NCBI RefSeq assembly: GCF_003171515.1
Contig: NC_089393.1
Span: forward strand, 2,480,001 to 2,544,000
DNA from: Pyrenophora tritici-repentis
Lineage: Eukaryota > Ascomycota > Dothideomycetes > Pleosporales > Pleosporaceae
Length of the DNA: 64,000 nucleotides
Reading direction: 5' to 3'
In this document: piece after piece, positions 23,021 to 31,987 of the stretch
How the letters are laid out: the number at the start of each line of letters is the position of its first letter
How positions within the stretch are numbered: the stretch's first letter is position 1
The notes under the pieces: model-generated
The model's input: the letters and a program-made list of their open reading frames with translations, nothing else
Databases searched by the model: none
Told to the model about the DNA's origin: nothing
Position numbers and translations under genes: made by a program

Positions 23021-25177
23021 ATGCCTACAAGCATTACTACCCGGCAATGGTACCCAAAGGTGTACGCGGACGAGTACACCAATACCCAACTCGACATTGC
23101 AACCGATGCTATTATCCCTGGTCAGATAAGCACTATTGCTATCGACTGGATGATACAGGCCGAAGAGAACGGAGACTTTGACATCATGCTTATTCAAGAC
23201 TTCCAAGAGACATTTGCAGGATGGTCTCTCAATCATTTCAATGCAATGGACATGCGAGTCCGTACAGCAGTCAAGAACATACTCCGCGACCGAGGTGTCT
23301 ACATCGAGAAGAACAGCCGCAACACCATCGCACAACAGCTAGTCAATCTCCTTAGCCTTACACGCTCTCCCGACTGGCCCATTGACGAGCTCAACGTTAT
23401 GCGACTCAACCCAGACTTCAAATGCCGACAGATAGCAGAAGAGGCACAACACGCTAGAACAACTCAACAAAGCAGCAACCCGCCAACTCAAAGCGCCAGT
23501 ATAAACTATGCGCCATCTCCTGCTCAGGCAAACGTAACAGCCCTCACCAACCTCGCAAAGGTATACAGTGAGGAGGAGAAGTTCAGTGGCGACAAGTATG
23601 ACGTCCTCGACAACAAGATAGTCATCTTTAAAGACCATTGCGAAAAGGTTGGCATTACGACACCAGCACAGTACAAACTTGCAGTCTCTACTATGCTTAG
23701 AGGCAAGGCCTCAGCATACTACTACAACTACATTGCTCCACTCAACCTAGACTACGACAGCATTATCAAGAAACTAGGGGAGTACTTTCACACGAGCGAG
23801 AACTACCAAATGTTCTTAAGTGAGTGGCGCACCATTATGCTGAAAGACGTCATCGCCAACAACCCCGACAAGACACTCACCCAGTGTCTCGACATAGTCA
23901 TCGACAAGCTCCAGCTGCTGCACCAGGCAATGACTCAACAGAATGGACCAAGCGAGCTCGCTCTTACAAGCCAACTTATTGCTGCCTGTCAAGGCGTCGA
24001 AGCATGTAGCGCAGTCCTTATCCGCCCAGCTTCAACCTTTGAAGCCGTTGCCTCAGAACTCCGCAACGCTGTCGGCAACTGGACGCGCTGCCATCCGCGC
24101 TCACAGTTCAACTGCGAGGAGTCCGATCCGAGCGAAGACGCGTTCTACACAAACCGCCGATACAACCGCAACGATAGCGGACAACGCGACAAACCGCGCA
24201 ACTATAGCGCACAAGGCCAAGGCGAAGGATCCCGCAACTACAACCGCGGAGGATCCCGCTTCCAACGCAGCTTACCCCGATCGCAGTACAACGATGATAC
24301 ACAGCGCCGCAATAACAGGAAGTGCTACGTCTGTAGCAAGCCAGGCTGCTGGTCAACTCGTCACTCTAGAGAAGAGCGAAAGGAAGCGCAACAACGTTTC
24401 CGGACGTACGTGCAGACCCGCAACGTCGATATAGACTACGAAGCTTTCCTTGCCCAGTTTGAGGGCATTGACCTTAATGACGACGACGATAACGGCGGCA
24501 CGGACGAAGAACTCGACGCGTTCTTCAACAACGACCAGTTTGATACAAAGCACCAGTTTCTCACTGCTACCTGCGGTGCAGTTGATGGAGGAACAATGGT
24601 ACGCAACCTCAACAACGCCGCCGCTCTACACGCGATCACGAAGATCGACCCATACGCCGGCAACGACATTGCCAAAGAGGCAAGCCACCTCTTCACACTC
24701 GATCACCGGTACGGGCGCGAGCAGTTCCAAGGCATCATGCCAGACACCGGCGCGGCCGGAGTGTCTACAGCAGGCAAGCAACAGGTTACAGCGTTACACC
24801 GCATCCAACCGTTATGGATTGACAAGTCAACTGCTGGCCGACACCGGATCCGATTTGGGGATAACCCGGAGTGTGTTTCTATCGGCGACGTCAACGTCCA
24901 GACACCCGTTGGAGTGATTAGGTTCGCTGTAATGCCTACTAACACACCGTTCTTACTCTGTCTTGATGACATGGACCGCCATGGCATCTACTTCAACAAC
25001 GTCGACAATACGCTAGTTCATCAGTCCAAGGAGTACCCAATTGTCCGCAAGTGGGGCATCCATGGCTTCTTCTCAACAAGCAGGAGACTGCCACCCACTA
25101 TCTCACCGAAGGAGAACTCCAGCAACTCCACCGACGTTTTGGGCATCCAGCCGCCGCACGCCTCTACAAAGTCCTAG
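23021..25177 (+). CDS. Element 1 Gag and aspartic protease
   Basis: 718 aa from the first good ATG after the leader. The Gag part has the DKYDVLDNKIVIFKDHCEKVG and YFHTSENYQMFLSEWRTIM regions typical of fungal Copia. A zinc-knuckle-like motif, KCYVCSKPGCWSTRHS at about residue 433, has Cys-x2-Cys-x4-Cys-x4-His order rather than the standard CCHC. The protease active site is PDTGAAG at about residue 572. The last ~40 residues overlap the next frame, so Pol is probably made by -1 frameshifting; after WG the Gag frame drifts into unrelated sequence. Confidence 0.93.
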   Translation: MPTSITTRQWYPKVYADEYTNTQLDIATDAIIPGQISTIAIDWMIQAEENGDFDIMLIQDFQETFAGWSLNHFNAMDMRVRTAVKNILRDRGVYIEKNSRNTIAQQLVNLLSLTRSPDWPIDELNVMRLNPDFKCRQIAEEAQHARTTQQSSNPPTQSASINYAPSPAQANVTALTNLAKVYSEEEKFSGDKYDVLDNKIVIFKDHCEKVGITTPAQYKLAVSTMLRGKASAYYYNYIAPLNLDYDSIIKKLGEYFHTSENYQMFLSEWRTIMLKDVIANNPDKTLTQCLDIVIDKLQLLHQAMTQQNGPSELALTSQLIAACQGVEACSAVLIRPASTFEAVASELRNAVGNWTRCHPRSQFNCEESDPSEDAFYTNRRYNRNDSGQRDKPRNYSAQGQGEGSRNYNRGGSRFQRSLPRSQYNDDTQRRNNRKCYVCSKPGCWSTRHSREERKEAQQRFRTYVQTRNVDIDYEAFLAQFEGIDLNDDDDNGGTDEELDAFFNNDQFDTKHQFLTATCGAVDGGTMVRNLNNAAALHAITKIDPYAGNDIAKEASHLFTLDHRYGREQFQGIMPDTGAAGVSTAGKQQVTALHRIQPLWIDKSTAGRHRIRFGDNPECVSIGDVNVQTPVGVIRFAVMPTNTPFLLCLDDMDRHGIYFNNVDNTLVHQSKEYPIVRKWGIHGFFSTSRRLPPTISPKENSSNSTDVLGIQPPHASTKS

Positions 25178-28029
25178 TAAAGGCAGGCCACGACGACATT
25201 GACAAGACGCTAATTGATGAGATTAACAAGTTCTGTCATCAGTGCCAGATAACTGCTAAAGCACCAGGCCGATTCCGCTTTACTCTACGCGATGACAACC
25301 TCGACTTCAACTCCCGCGTCATCGTCGACATTATGTACATTGACAGTAAACCAGTCCTCCACGCCGTTGACGAAGCAACTGCTTTTCAAGCCGCCCGCTT
25401 TCTTATAGACATAAAAGCAAGCACAACATGGGACACGCTGCGCGCTATGTGGATTGACATGTACGTTGGACCGCCCGACACTATCGCGACCGACGCTGGC
25501 ACAAACTTTGCGAGCAAAGAGTTTGTTGATAATGCCAACGCGATGATGATAGAAGTCCACGAAGTACCAGTTGAGGCCCATCACTCGATTGGCAAAATTG
25601 AACGCTACCATGCTGCCATCCGACGAGCGTTCGAAGTCATCTCCGCCGACATCGGTGCATCTACGACGACGAAGGATGACATCCTCCAGATGGCTGTCAA
25701 GGCTGTCAACGACACCGCCGGACCTGAAGGACTTATACCAACGCTGCTGGTATTCGGCACCTATCCACGTCTCTCCAAGACATCACCGCCATCTCCCTCA
25801 ATCACCGCGCGCGCAACGGCAATACGCAAAGCGATGGCAGAAGTCCGGAAGATTAAGGCAAAGCGACAAGTCAATGAAGCTTTAGGTACCCGTAACGGGC
25901 CAAACAACATCGTCACGCAAGTACTAGAACTACCGCTGCAGAGCAACGTCAAGGTGTGGCGTGAAGGCCTCGGATGGACTGGCCCGCACACTCTCCTCGC
26001 CCTGAACGACGATCAGACTGCTGCTATCGTCGACGCTCATGGGAAACAAGCAAGTTTCCGCATCACCTCTGTCCAGCCGTATCATCAAGACGACACTACA
26101 AATCTCCCGCGACCTGACGAGGAACAGCACGGCGATGAGGAACAGCACAGCGAGCATCAGCGCGACAATGACGACTTTATTCCCCCAGAAGAGCCACCGC
26201 AACGCCGAGGACGCGGCCGTCCCAAAGGCTCCAAGAACAAGCCGAAGACACACGCTGCTAACCTCGCACAGCGCGAGAAAGACGACATAGTGCTAGCCAG
26301 GACACTGCGCACTACCGGTAAGATCACGACACCTGGAGAACCTTTTGAGCTGTCAACCAAGACAGAGATTGACGCTCTCATTACCCGCGGCGTCTTCCGC
26401 TTTGAGCCATTCAATCTAGCCAAGCATGGCGGGATCCGGATCTTCAAGTCCCGCATTGTCAATGAAGTGAAAGGCAAGACCACCGATAAGCCGTACGAGA
26501 AATCTAGACTAGTTGTACAAGGCTACGCCGATGATGGCAAGAAGATTGTACTCACCCAGAGCCCCACGATACAACGCGCAAGCCAGAGGATCATTATTGC
26601 TCTTGCACCGGTATTGATCCAAATGGGCATGAAGTTATGGCTCCGAGACATCACGCAGGCGTACACGCAGTCCGACGACCGCCTCCAGCGCACTATCATT
26701 GCAGACCTGCCTGTACAACTCCGCAAAGTGTACCCACAAGGAACCATCATGGTCGTGGTGAAACCACTGTATGGCATCGCCGAAGCAGGTGCCTACTGGT
26801 GGTCAACATACTTCAAACACCACACGACGACACTCAACATGGAGACGTCTACGTACGACCCATGCCTCCTCATCTCCAAGGCCACCGACGCTGGAACAAC
26901 CACAGGTTTCGGCATTGTTGGCATGCAAACCGACGACACTCTTGGTCTCTCAGACAACGCATTCGCTGATAGAGAGGACAAGGAGCTCCGTTTCAAAGCT
27001 AAGGACAAAAAGTACCTCACAGACACTGACCCTATCGAGTTTAATGGCTGTATGGTACATCTTGGCAGTGGCAACGTCATTACTTTACGGCAGAAGAAGC
27101 AAGGTGAGAAACTTGAGAACGCTGTTGATGCAAAGTCCTACATACAACAACGAGCACGAGGAGCATATATCGCGACTATCTGTCAACCAGAGGCAAGCTT
27201 TGATCTCGCCGCTGCAGCGCAAGCGACTGAACCGACAAAAGAAGAAATATCCAGATTGAATAAGCGCATTAACTGGCAGAAGAAAAACGTCTCTCGCGGA
27301 CTTAGCTACGTGCCTATTGAGATGAAAGATCTCAAGCTATACACGATGGTGGACGCCTCGTTTGCCAACAACAAGGACATGAGCTCTCAAATGGGATACG
27401 TTATTATTCTTGGTAACGAGACTGCATCTTCAGACGGCAGCTTTAAGATACGTGGCAACATTATTCACTGGTCCTCCACTAAATGCAAACGCGTCACAAG
27501 GAGCGTTCTAGCATCGGAGATCTATGCAATGGCACATGGCGTTGACATTGCACTGGCCATCGGCACCACGATTGACATGATTATGGACCGACTGTCTTTC
27601 CCTAAGGTCTCTATTGTCGCATGCACGGATTCACGATCCTTGTACGACTGTCTCGTCAAACTCGGCACTACTAAGGAGAAACGTCTCATGATAGACATCA
27701 TGGCATTGCGCGAGGCATACGAGCGCAACGATCTCATGGATATCCGCTGGATTGACGGCAGAGACAACCCAGCAGATGCGATGACAAAGGCAGCGAGCAA
27801 CTCTGCTTTAGAGCATCTCATTGACACCAACGAGCTCGAACTTCGTGTACAGGGATGGGTGAATCGCGACACCACAGGCATCGAGCCTACGAACAAGCCA
27901 GGCACCAAGCCTACGAACAAGACAGGCACCGAGCCTACAGACAAGACAGGCACCGAGCCTACAAACAAGACAGGCACCGAGCCTACGAGCGATGGCACCG
28001 AGCCCACGATTGATTGTGGTGAGAACTGA
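25051..28029 (+). CDS. Element 1 integrase, reverse transcriptase, RNase H
   Basis: Open frame with no independent start needed; coordinates begin where it overlaps Gag. The pre-integrase zinc region is LHRRFGHP...CHQCQ. Integrase catalytic residues are D (VIVDIMYID, ~95), D (IATDAGTNF, ~147) and E (GKIERYHAA, ~183). RT spans about 430-690 with WLRDITQAYTQSD and the active site MQTDDTLG (TDD instead of YVDD). RNase H shows VDASFANN, SEIYAMAHG, CTDSRSLYD and RWIDGRDNPADAMTK. The tail consists of GTEPTNKT repeats. Intact throughout. Confidence 0.95.
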   Translation: MGHPWLLLNKQETATHYLTEGELQQLHRRFGHPAAARLYKVLVKAGHDDIDKTLIDEINKFCHQCQITAKAPGRFRFTLRDDNLDFNSRVIVDIMYIDSKPVLHAVDEATAFQAARFLIDIKASTTWDTLRAMWIDMYVGPPDTIATDAGTNFASKEFVDNANAMMIEVHEVPVEAHHSIGKIERYHAAIRRAFEVISADIGASTTTKDDILQMAVKAVNDTAGPEGLIPTLLVFGTYPRLSKTSPPSPSITARATAIRKAMAEVRKIKAKRQVNEALGTRNGPNNIVTQVLELPLQSNVKVWREGLGWTGPHTLLALNDDQTAAIVDAHGKQASFRITSVQPYHQDDTTNLPRPDEEQHGDEEQHSEHQRDNDDFIPPEEPPQRRGRGRPKGSKNKPKTHAANLAQREKDDIVLARTLRTTGKITTPGEPFELSTKTEIDALITRGVFRFEPFNLAKHGGIRIFKSRIVNEVKGKTTDKPYEKSRLVVQGYADDGKKIVLTQSPTIQRASQRIIIALAPVLIQMGMKLWLRDITQAYTQSDDRLQRTIIADLPVQLRKVYPQGTIMVVVKPLYGIAEAGAYWWSTYFKHHTTTLNMETSTYDPCLLISKATDAGTTTGFGIVGMQTDDTLGLSDNAFADREDKELRFKAKDKKYLTDTDPIEFNGCMVHLGSGNVITLRQKKQGEKLENAVDAKSYIQQRARGAYIATICQPEASFDLAAAAQATEPTKEEISRLNKRINWQKKNVSRGLSYVPIEMKDLKLYTMVDASFANNKDMSSQMGYVIILGNETASSDGSFKIRGNIIHWSSTKCKRVTRSVLASEIYAMAHGVDIALAIGTTIDMIMDRLSFPKVSIVACTDSRSLYDCLVKLGTTKEKRLMIDIMALREAYERNDLMDIRWIDGRDNPADAMTKAASNSALEHLIDTNELELRVQGWVNRDTTGIEPTNKPGTKPTNKTGTEPTDKTGTEPTNKTGTEPTSDGTEPTIDCGEN
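27877..28008 (+). repeat. 24-bp coding repeats at the end of element 1 Pol
   Basis: About five and a half copies of a 24-bp unit encoding (GTEPTNKT)n at the C-terminus of Pol, in frame. Confidence 0.9.
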
Positions 28030-28171
28030 GACGGACACACATGCACACACACACAAGGGATGAATGGGTTGCATGTATTTGCGTTAGCCGGAATAGGAAA
28101 CTAGATACTTTTCTAGGAGCAGGATATTGTAGCAGATTCGGGGTACTTGGGAGCTGACTGTACGCCGTCAC

Positions 28172-28187
28172 AAAAAGAAGAAAAGCC
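28172..28187 (+). promoter_or_regulatory. Polypurine tract of element 1
   Basis: A purine run (AAAAAGAAGAAAAG) directly before the 3' LTR, the expected primer for plus-strand DNA synthesis. Confidence 0.75.
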
Positions 28188-28189
28188 AG

Positions 28190-28392
28190 TGTCGGAACAT
28201 GCGCGTACAGCCAGCCCGGCGAGTTTTTCCGGGCCGGAAGCTTGGACCACTAGTTAGACCAAGCTTCCCGCTTAGCTCGCAACCGTACATATGGAGATCT
28301 CTCCATCCAGCTCTTGCTCACTACTAATCAAATACTATACACTTTGTTCGTTGCAACGACTGCTAGTATTCGACACCTTTGCCGTGTCAACA
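28190..28392 (+). repeat. 3' LTR of element 1
   Basis: 203 bp, identical by eye to the 5' LTR, followed by the target duplication GAGTG. Confidence 0.95.
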
Positions 28393-28456
28393 GAGTGCGT
28401 CATTGATTGAAGAGTTTAGTTTATGTTTCAGCCTGTACGGTCGATATATTAGAGAA

Positions 28457-28693
28457 TGTTGAGAAGATGTAAGGTTCAGTCCAGGTCGGCGGGGATGAGG
28501 CTCGTGGAAGTAAGCCCGAGCAGAAGGACCGACGCGGAATGATGATCTGTCATGTAAATCCCCAGATCATCATGATAATAAGAAGACAGAACAACAGCTC
28601 TTAGTGTAGTTCAATCCAATACGTGGTGACCTAACATACCTCTACTCGGTTCCCTATGGTAGTCATACCACCAGAGGAGACCTTGTTCCAATA
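28457..28693 (+). repeat. 5' LTR of element 2
   Basis: 237 bp. Ends in TA rather than the usual CA; the boundary is fixed by the GAGAA duplication and by the second LTR. Confidence 0.95.
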
Positions 28694-28707
28694 GGTTATG
28701 AGCCCGG
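28694..28707 (+). promoter_or_regulatory. Primer binding site complementary to the anticodon arm of initiator tRNA-Met
   Basis: GGTTATGAGCCCGG follows the LTR at once. Its complement, CCGGGCTCATAACC, contains the CAT anticodon loop of initiator tRNA-Met. Drosophila copia is primed by a half-tRNA of this kind; the assignment here is by match to remembered tRNA sequence. Confidence 0.75.
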
Positions 28708-28743
28708 TTGCCTAACCCAACGTTATTGGTTTTAAACACCTAA

Positions 28744-28825
28744 CCAAGTCACGAAGGACTTAGATTCGAGAAGGAATCAAAAACACTCACCCAAGTCACG
28801 AAGGACTTAGATTCAAGCAGGAATC
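28744..28825 (+). repeat. 35-bp direct repeat in the element 2 leader
   Basis: Two copies (28744-28778 and 28791-28825) with two differences, 47 bp apart, between primer site and Gag. Could be a packaging or dimer signal; only the repetition is seen. Confidence 0.85.
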
Positions 28826-28930
28826 GGAAAAGAGAAAAAGTCGTGTACAACGCGGTTGACACGCAACCATACTTACACACACCGTCTCCACGCTCGAGAA
28901 CCGATAACGACTGCACCACCCGCAGAACAT

Positions 28931-28992
28931 CGCCCGCATCGCCCGCATCGCCCGCATCGCCCGCATCGCCCGCATCGCCCGCATCGCCCGAA
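28931..28992 (+). repeat. 9-bp tandem repeat upstream of element 2 Gag
   Basis: About seven copies of cgcccgcat, just before the Gag ATG at 29015. Confidence 0.9.
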
Positions 28993-29014
28993 TCAACCGC
29001 ATCACCCGCACAAG

Positions 29015-31987
29015 ATGGCTGCAGAGAAGGAAGAATGGAAGATCCCCCAGCTCACAGCCGAAAACCACGATACTTGGTTTCGCCGAAACAAGGTCAAGCT
29101 TAAGGGGAAGAAAGTCTTCTATGTCTGCGAGAAAAATCTGGTACAGCACTGTCAAATAGCAACAGCTAGTAGACTAACGGAGGCTATGGAAGAGTTGGAA
29201 ATTGCTGAAACAGACAAGCATACCAAGATCCGCGTCAACATTGAAAAAAGAGACAAGTACCTAGAAGATGAAGCCACTGCAATCGATCTCTTGTTTCGGT
29301 CGCTTAGCGAGGATGACCAAGCCCTCATTGACGAATACGATACTGCCTTCCAATTCTGGGCCTACCTACAAAAGAAGTACACCCAAACTGACGCCACAAC
29401 TGCCAACATATACATGACTAGAATTCAAACGTTCACATTTAATCCCGGGAACACGATTGTTGGATCATGGGAGAAGCTAAAGGACTACCGACGTAAACTT
29501 GTAGCAGCAGACGCCGACACCAACGGAGCTTACAAGGACTCTGCACTACTACTCGTTCTTATCAGATCACTTCCGAAAGAATTCAAGACTACGATTGACA
29601 CCTTAAACGCCCAACTTAACCTCACGGTTGAACAGAAACTTAAGTTTCTGGAAGAGAAGGAGGTTCGAGACCAGCAAGACGCCAACGAAAAAGCTCTTCC
29701 AGCATTCCGAAAGACGGAGAAGTATGTTCCGCCTTACAGGCGTCGAAATCATAAGAACTCGCCACTATCGTCTGACTCCGAATCTGGTGCCAAATTCACG
29801 GTCCAATGCTTCCTTTGTGATGGAGCCCATGGCGTACGAGACTGCCCAAGACGTGAGAGAGCTCGAAAGCTCCTTAAGGAATACGACGCTAAGAAATCAT
29901 CTAAGCTGCTCGTTAAGACACCTAAGCAAAGGAATTCCCACAAAAGGACTGGCAAAGCATATGGAGCCGAAGAAGTCAATTCAGAGTCAGATGAATTATC
30001 TGAGACCTCAGACTCCGAACCCGAGGAAATTGAGACATGCCGTCTCTCAAAAGACATCGTCGGTAAGGCCTCTCCATCTACCTGGGCTGCCGACACTGGC
30101 GCATCCTCTCACATGTCTGACCAACCCTCATTATTTAGACGAATGATTAAGATCAAACGAAGAGTCGTTCGGGTTGGAGGGGGAGAATTATATGCGGACT
30201 GGAAAGGAGAAGCTCAAGTGGTGTGTAAGGATGGATCGTCGACATGGCTGTCAGAAGTACTGCTTGTACCTAACCTTGGAGTCAATTTGTTATCAGGAAG
30301 AAGAATTTGCGCAGCAAGCCTGAAGGGTCGTTTCAATTCACACGCACTATACTTCAAACTAGGAAAGAAGGTTATTATTGAAGCAACTATGGACGACGGC
30401 CTCTACGTAGTGTCACACATTGCCGATGGATACCAAGAAACAGCATTTCTAGGCACGGAACTCCATGCACCAGTTAAGAGCGAGCTTAAGGTTAATGAAA
30501 AGGAGAGATACTTGCTGTATCACAGACGCTTCGCACACCTAGGACCTGCAAAGATTGCTAAACTCCACGAAGTTACAACTCTCCAGAAGAAGATTCAAGT
30601 TCCAGAGAAGATAGAAATCTGCGAAGTGTGTTCTCTGACGAAAATGAAGAACAGCATCCCTAAGCAGCTGAGAGAGCATAAGGCCACGAAGCTAGCCTTA
30701 GTACAGTTTGACATTGCAGGACCCTTTCCAACATCTCTGCGAGGAAACAGGTGGTTCCTCCTTATTATTGACAGTTACACGCGAAAAAACTGGGTTATCC
30801 CGCTGAAGAAAAAGGGAGACGCACAAAGGGAACTCCAAATCTGGAAGACCTTTGTAGAACATCAAACTGGCGAAAAGGTTAAAGCTGCTGGAACTGACAA
30901 CGCACCAGAACTTCTACAGCAAGCCGAGGAATGGAGAGTTACACAGGGCGTGGAAATTCAGCCTACAACAATTGCTTCCTCACACCAGAATGGACCAGCT
31001 GAGCGAAACATCCAAACCGCTGAAGCTGATATGAGAGCAATGCTGAAAGACGCTGGTTTACCAATTGAGTTTTGGGATGAAGCTGTCGAAGCAGACGCAT
31101 ACCTGCGAAACCGCACAAACACAGGACCCACGATCAATGGAAAGCAAGTCAGTCCTGAAGAGGCATTCACAGGAACGAAACCATCCATTGACCACATCCG
31201 TGTATGGGGGAGCAAATGCTATTCTTACATCAACCCCAAAACGATTCCAGCAGACCAACGACATGACAAGCTCGTGGACCGTGGCAGAGTTGGAGTATTC
31301 ATGGGATATTCTGAGACAACAAACAAGCAGTTCAAGTTCTATTCGCCAGAGCTTGGATACACCTCAAGGACAAGCCGATTATCAGTGGACGAATACACCC
31401 CTGGAGGAAAAGTTGAACTACGACTGCGAAACATACCAGCTGGACCACAAGGGACGCAGAATACGATGCCAGACCGAAAACCAAGAGGAAGACCTAGGAA
31501 GGATCTGGAATCATCTCCTGCAGAACCAATGGAACCACCTCCTGCCAAATCAATGGAACTATCTCCTGCAGAACCAATAGAACCATCTCCTGTCGAACTA
31601 ATGGAACCATCTCCTGTCGAACTAATGGAACCATCTCCTGTCGAACTAATGGAACCATCTCCTGTCGAACCAATGGAACCATCTCCTGCAGAAATAGTGG
31701 AGCCAGTTCCCGAGAACCCAATAGAACTGTCGTCGGCAGAGCTAACTCCCGAACCAGTTAAGCGTCACAGAGGAAGACCAGGGAAGCTAACGACTATCCC
31801 CCTACTGCACCATCTGATGAGCGGGTTCCTAATCTTGTGGACGAAGAGGGACCCGAAGAACCGTATACCCAGTCTGTACGAGAAGAGGAGGCTCCACGAT
31901 ACTTCACCAGACAAGCCAAACGAAAGAGGTCTAACGAAGAGGTTGTTGAGGACGAGAGATTTAGCAAGATCGTTAAAGCTATGCTAG
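29015..31987 (+). CDS. Element 2 Gag, protease and integrase
   Basis: Start at 29015 (MAAEKEEWKIPQLTAENHDTW), a good Gag N-terminus; the open frame further upstream is the repeat leader. Gag of the UBN2 type is followed by a zinc knuckle CFLCDGAHGVRDC (about residue 264; Cys-x2-Cys-x3-His-x4-Cys, one residue short of the standard spacing), protease WAADTGASSHMSD (~359), pre-integrase HRRFAHLG...CEVCSLTK, and integrase D (VQFDIAGPF, ~565), D (AGTDNAPE, ~627) and E (NGPAERNIQ, ~661). A Pro/Glu-rich repeat follows. After about 31790 the frame becomes unrelated sequence and ends; the expected continuation (NDYPPTAPSDERVP...) is in the -1 frame. Confidence 0.93.
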   Translation: MAAEKEEWKIPQLTAENHDTWFRRNKVKLKGKKVFYVCEKNLVQHCQIATASRLTEAMEELEIAETDKHTKIRVNIEKRDKYLEDEATAIDLLFRSLSEDDQALIDEYDTAFQFWAYLQKKYTQTDATTANIYMTRIQTFTFNPGNTIVGSWEKLKDYRRKLVAADADTNGAYKDSALLLVLIRSLPKEFKTTIDTLNAQLNLTVEQKLKFLEEKEVRDQQDANEKALPAFRKTEKYVPPYRRRNHKNSPLSSDSESGAKFTVQCFLCDGAHGVRDCPRRERARKLLKEYDAKKSSKLLVKTPKQRNSHKRTGKAYGAEEVNSESDELSETSDSEPEEIETCRLSKDIVGKASPSTWAADTGASSHMSDQPSLFRRMIKIKRRVVRVGGGELYADWKGEAQVVCKDGSSTWLSEVLLVPNLGVNLLSGRRICAASLKGRFNSHALYFKLGKKVIIEATMDDGLYVVSHIADGYQETAFLGTELHAPVKSELKVNEKERYLLYHRRFAHLGPAKIAKLHEVTTLQKKIQVPEKIEICEVCSLTKMKNSIPKQLREHKATKLALVQFDIAGPFPTSLRGNRWFLLIIDSYTRKNWVIPLKKKGDAQRELQIWKTFVEHQTGEKVKAAGTDNAPELLQQAEEWRVTQGVEIQPTTIASSHQNGPAERNIQTAEADMRAMLKDAGLPIEFWDEAVEADAYLRNRTNTGPTINGKQVSPEEAFTGTKPSIDHIRVWGSKCYSYINPKTIPADQRHDKLVDRGRVGVFMGYSETTNKQFKFYSPELGYTSRTSRLSVDEYTPGGKVELRLRNIPAGPQGTQNTMPDRKPRGRPRKDLESSPAEPMEPPPAKSMELSPAEPIEPSPVELMEPSPVELMEPSPVELMEPSPVEPMEPSPAEIVEPVPENPIELSSAELTPEPVKRHRGRPGKLTTIPLLHHLMSGFLILWTKRDPKNRIPSLYEKRRLHDTSPDKPNERGLTKRLLRTRDLARSLKLC
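31505..31695 (+). repeat. 24-bp imperfect coding repeats in element 2
   Basis: Tandem units encoding (MEPSPVEL)n or (MEPSPAEP)n between integrase and RT, three of them nearly identical. Confidence 0.9.

Larger units (their letters stand above)
22480..28392 (+). mobile_element. Complete Ty1/Copia LTR retrotransposon, element 1
   Basis: 5913 bp with two 203-bp LTRs that look identical base for base (22480-22682 and 28190-28392), beginning TGTCGG and ending AACA. The host duplication GAGTG flanks both sides (22475-22479 and 28393-28397). Inside are an intact Gag-protease frame and an intact integrase-RT-RNase H frame in the -1 frame. Order integrase before RT places it in Copia. Identical LTRs plus open frames mean a recent and possibly competent copy. 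It sits 40 bp downstream of the broken kinase. Confidence 0.97.

Noticed and set aside
28931..28992. CRISPR-like array
   Set aside because: Simple contiguous tandem repeats without spacers in a eukaryotic genome; the same applies to 21174-21245 and 61244-61298.
28921..29014. N-terminal extension of element 2 Gag (RPH repeats)
   Set aside because: Encoded by a 9-bp repeat leader before a good ATG at 29015; probably untranslated.
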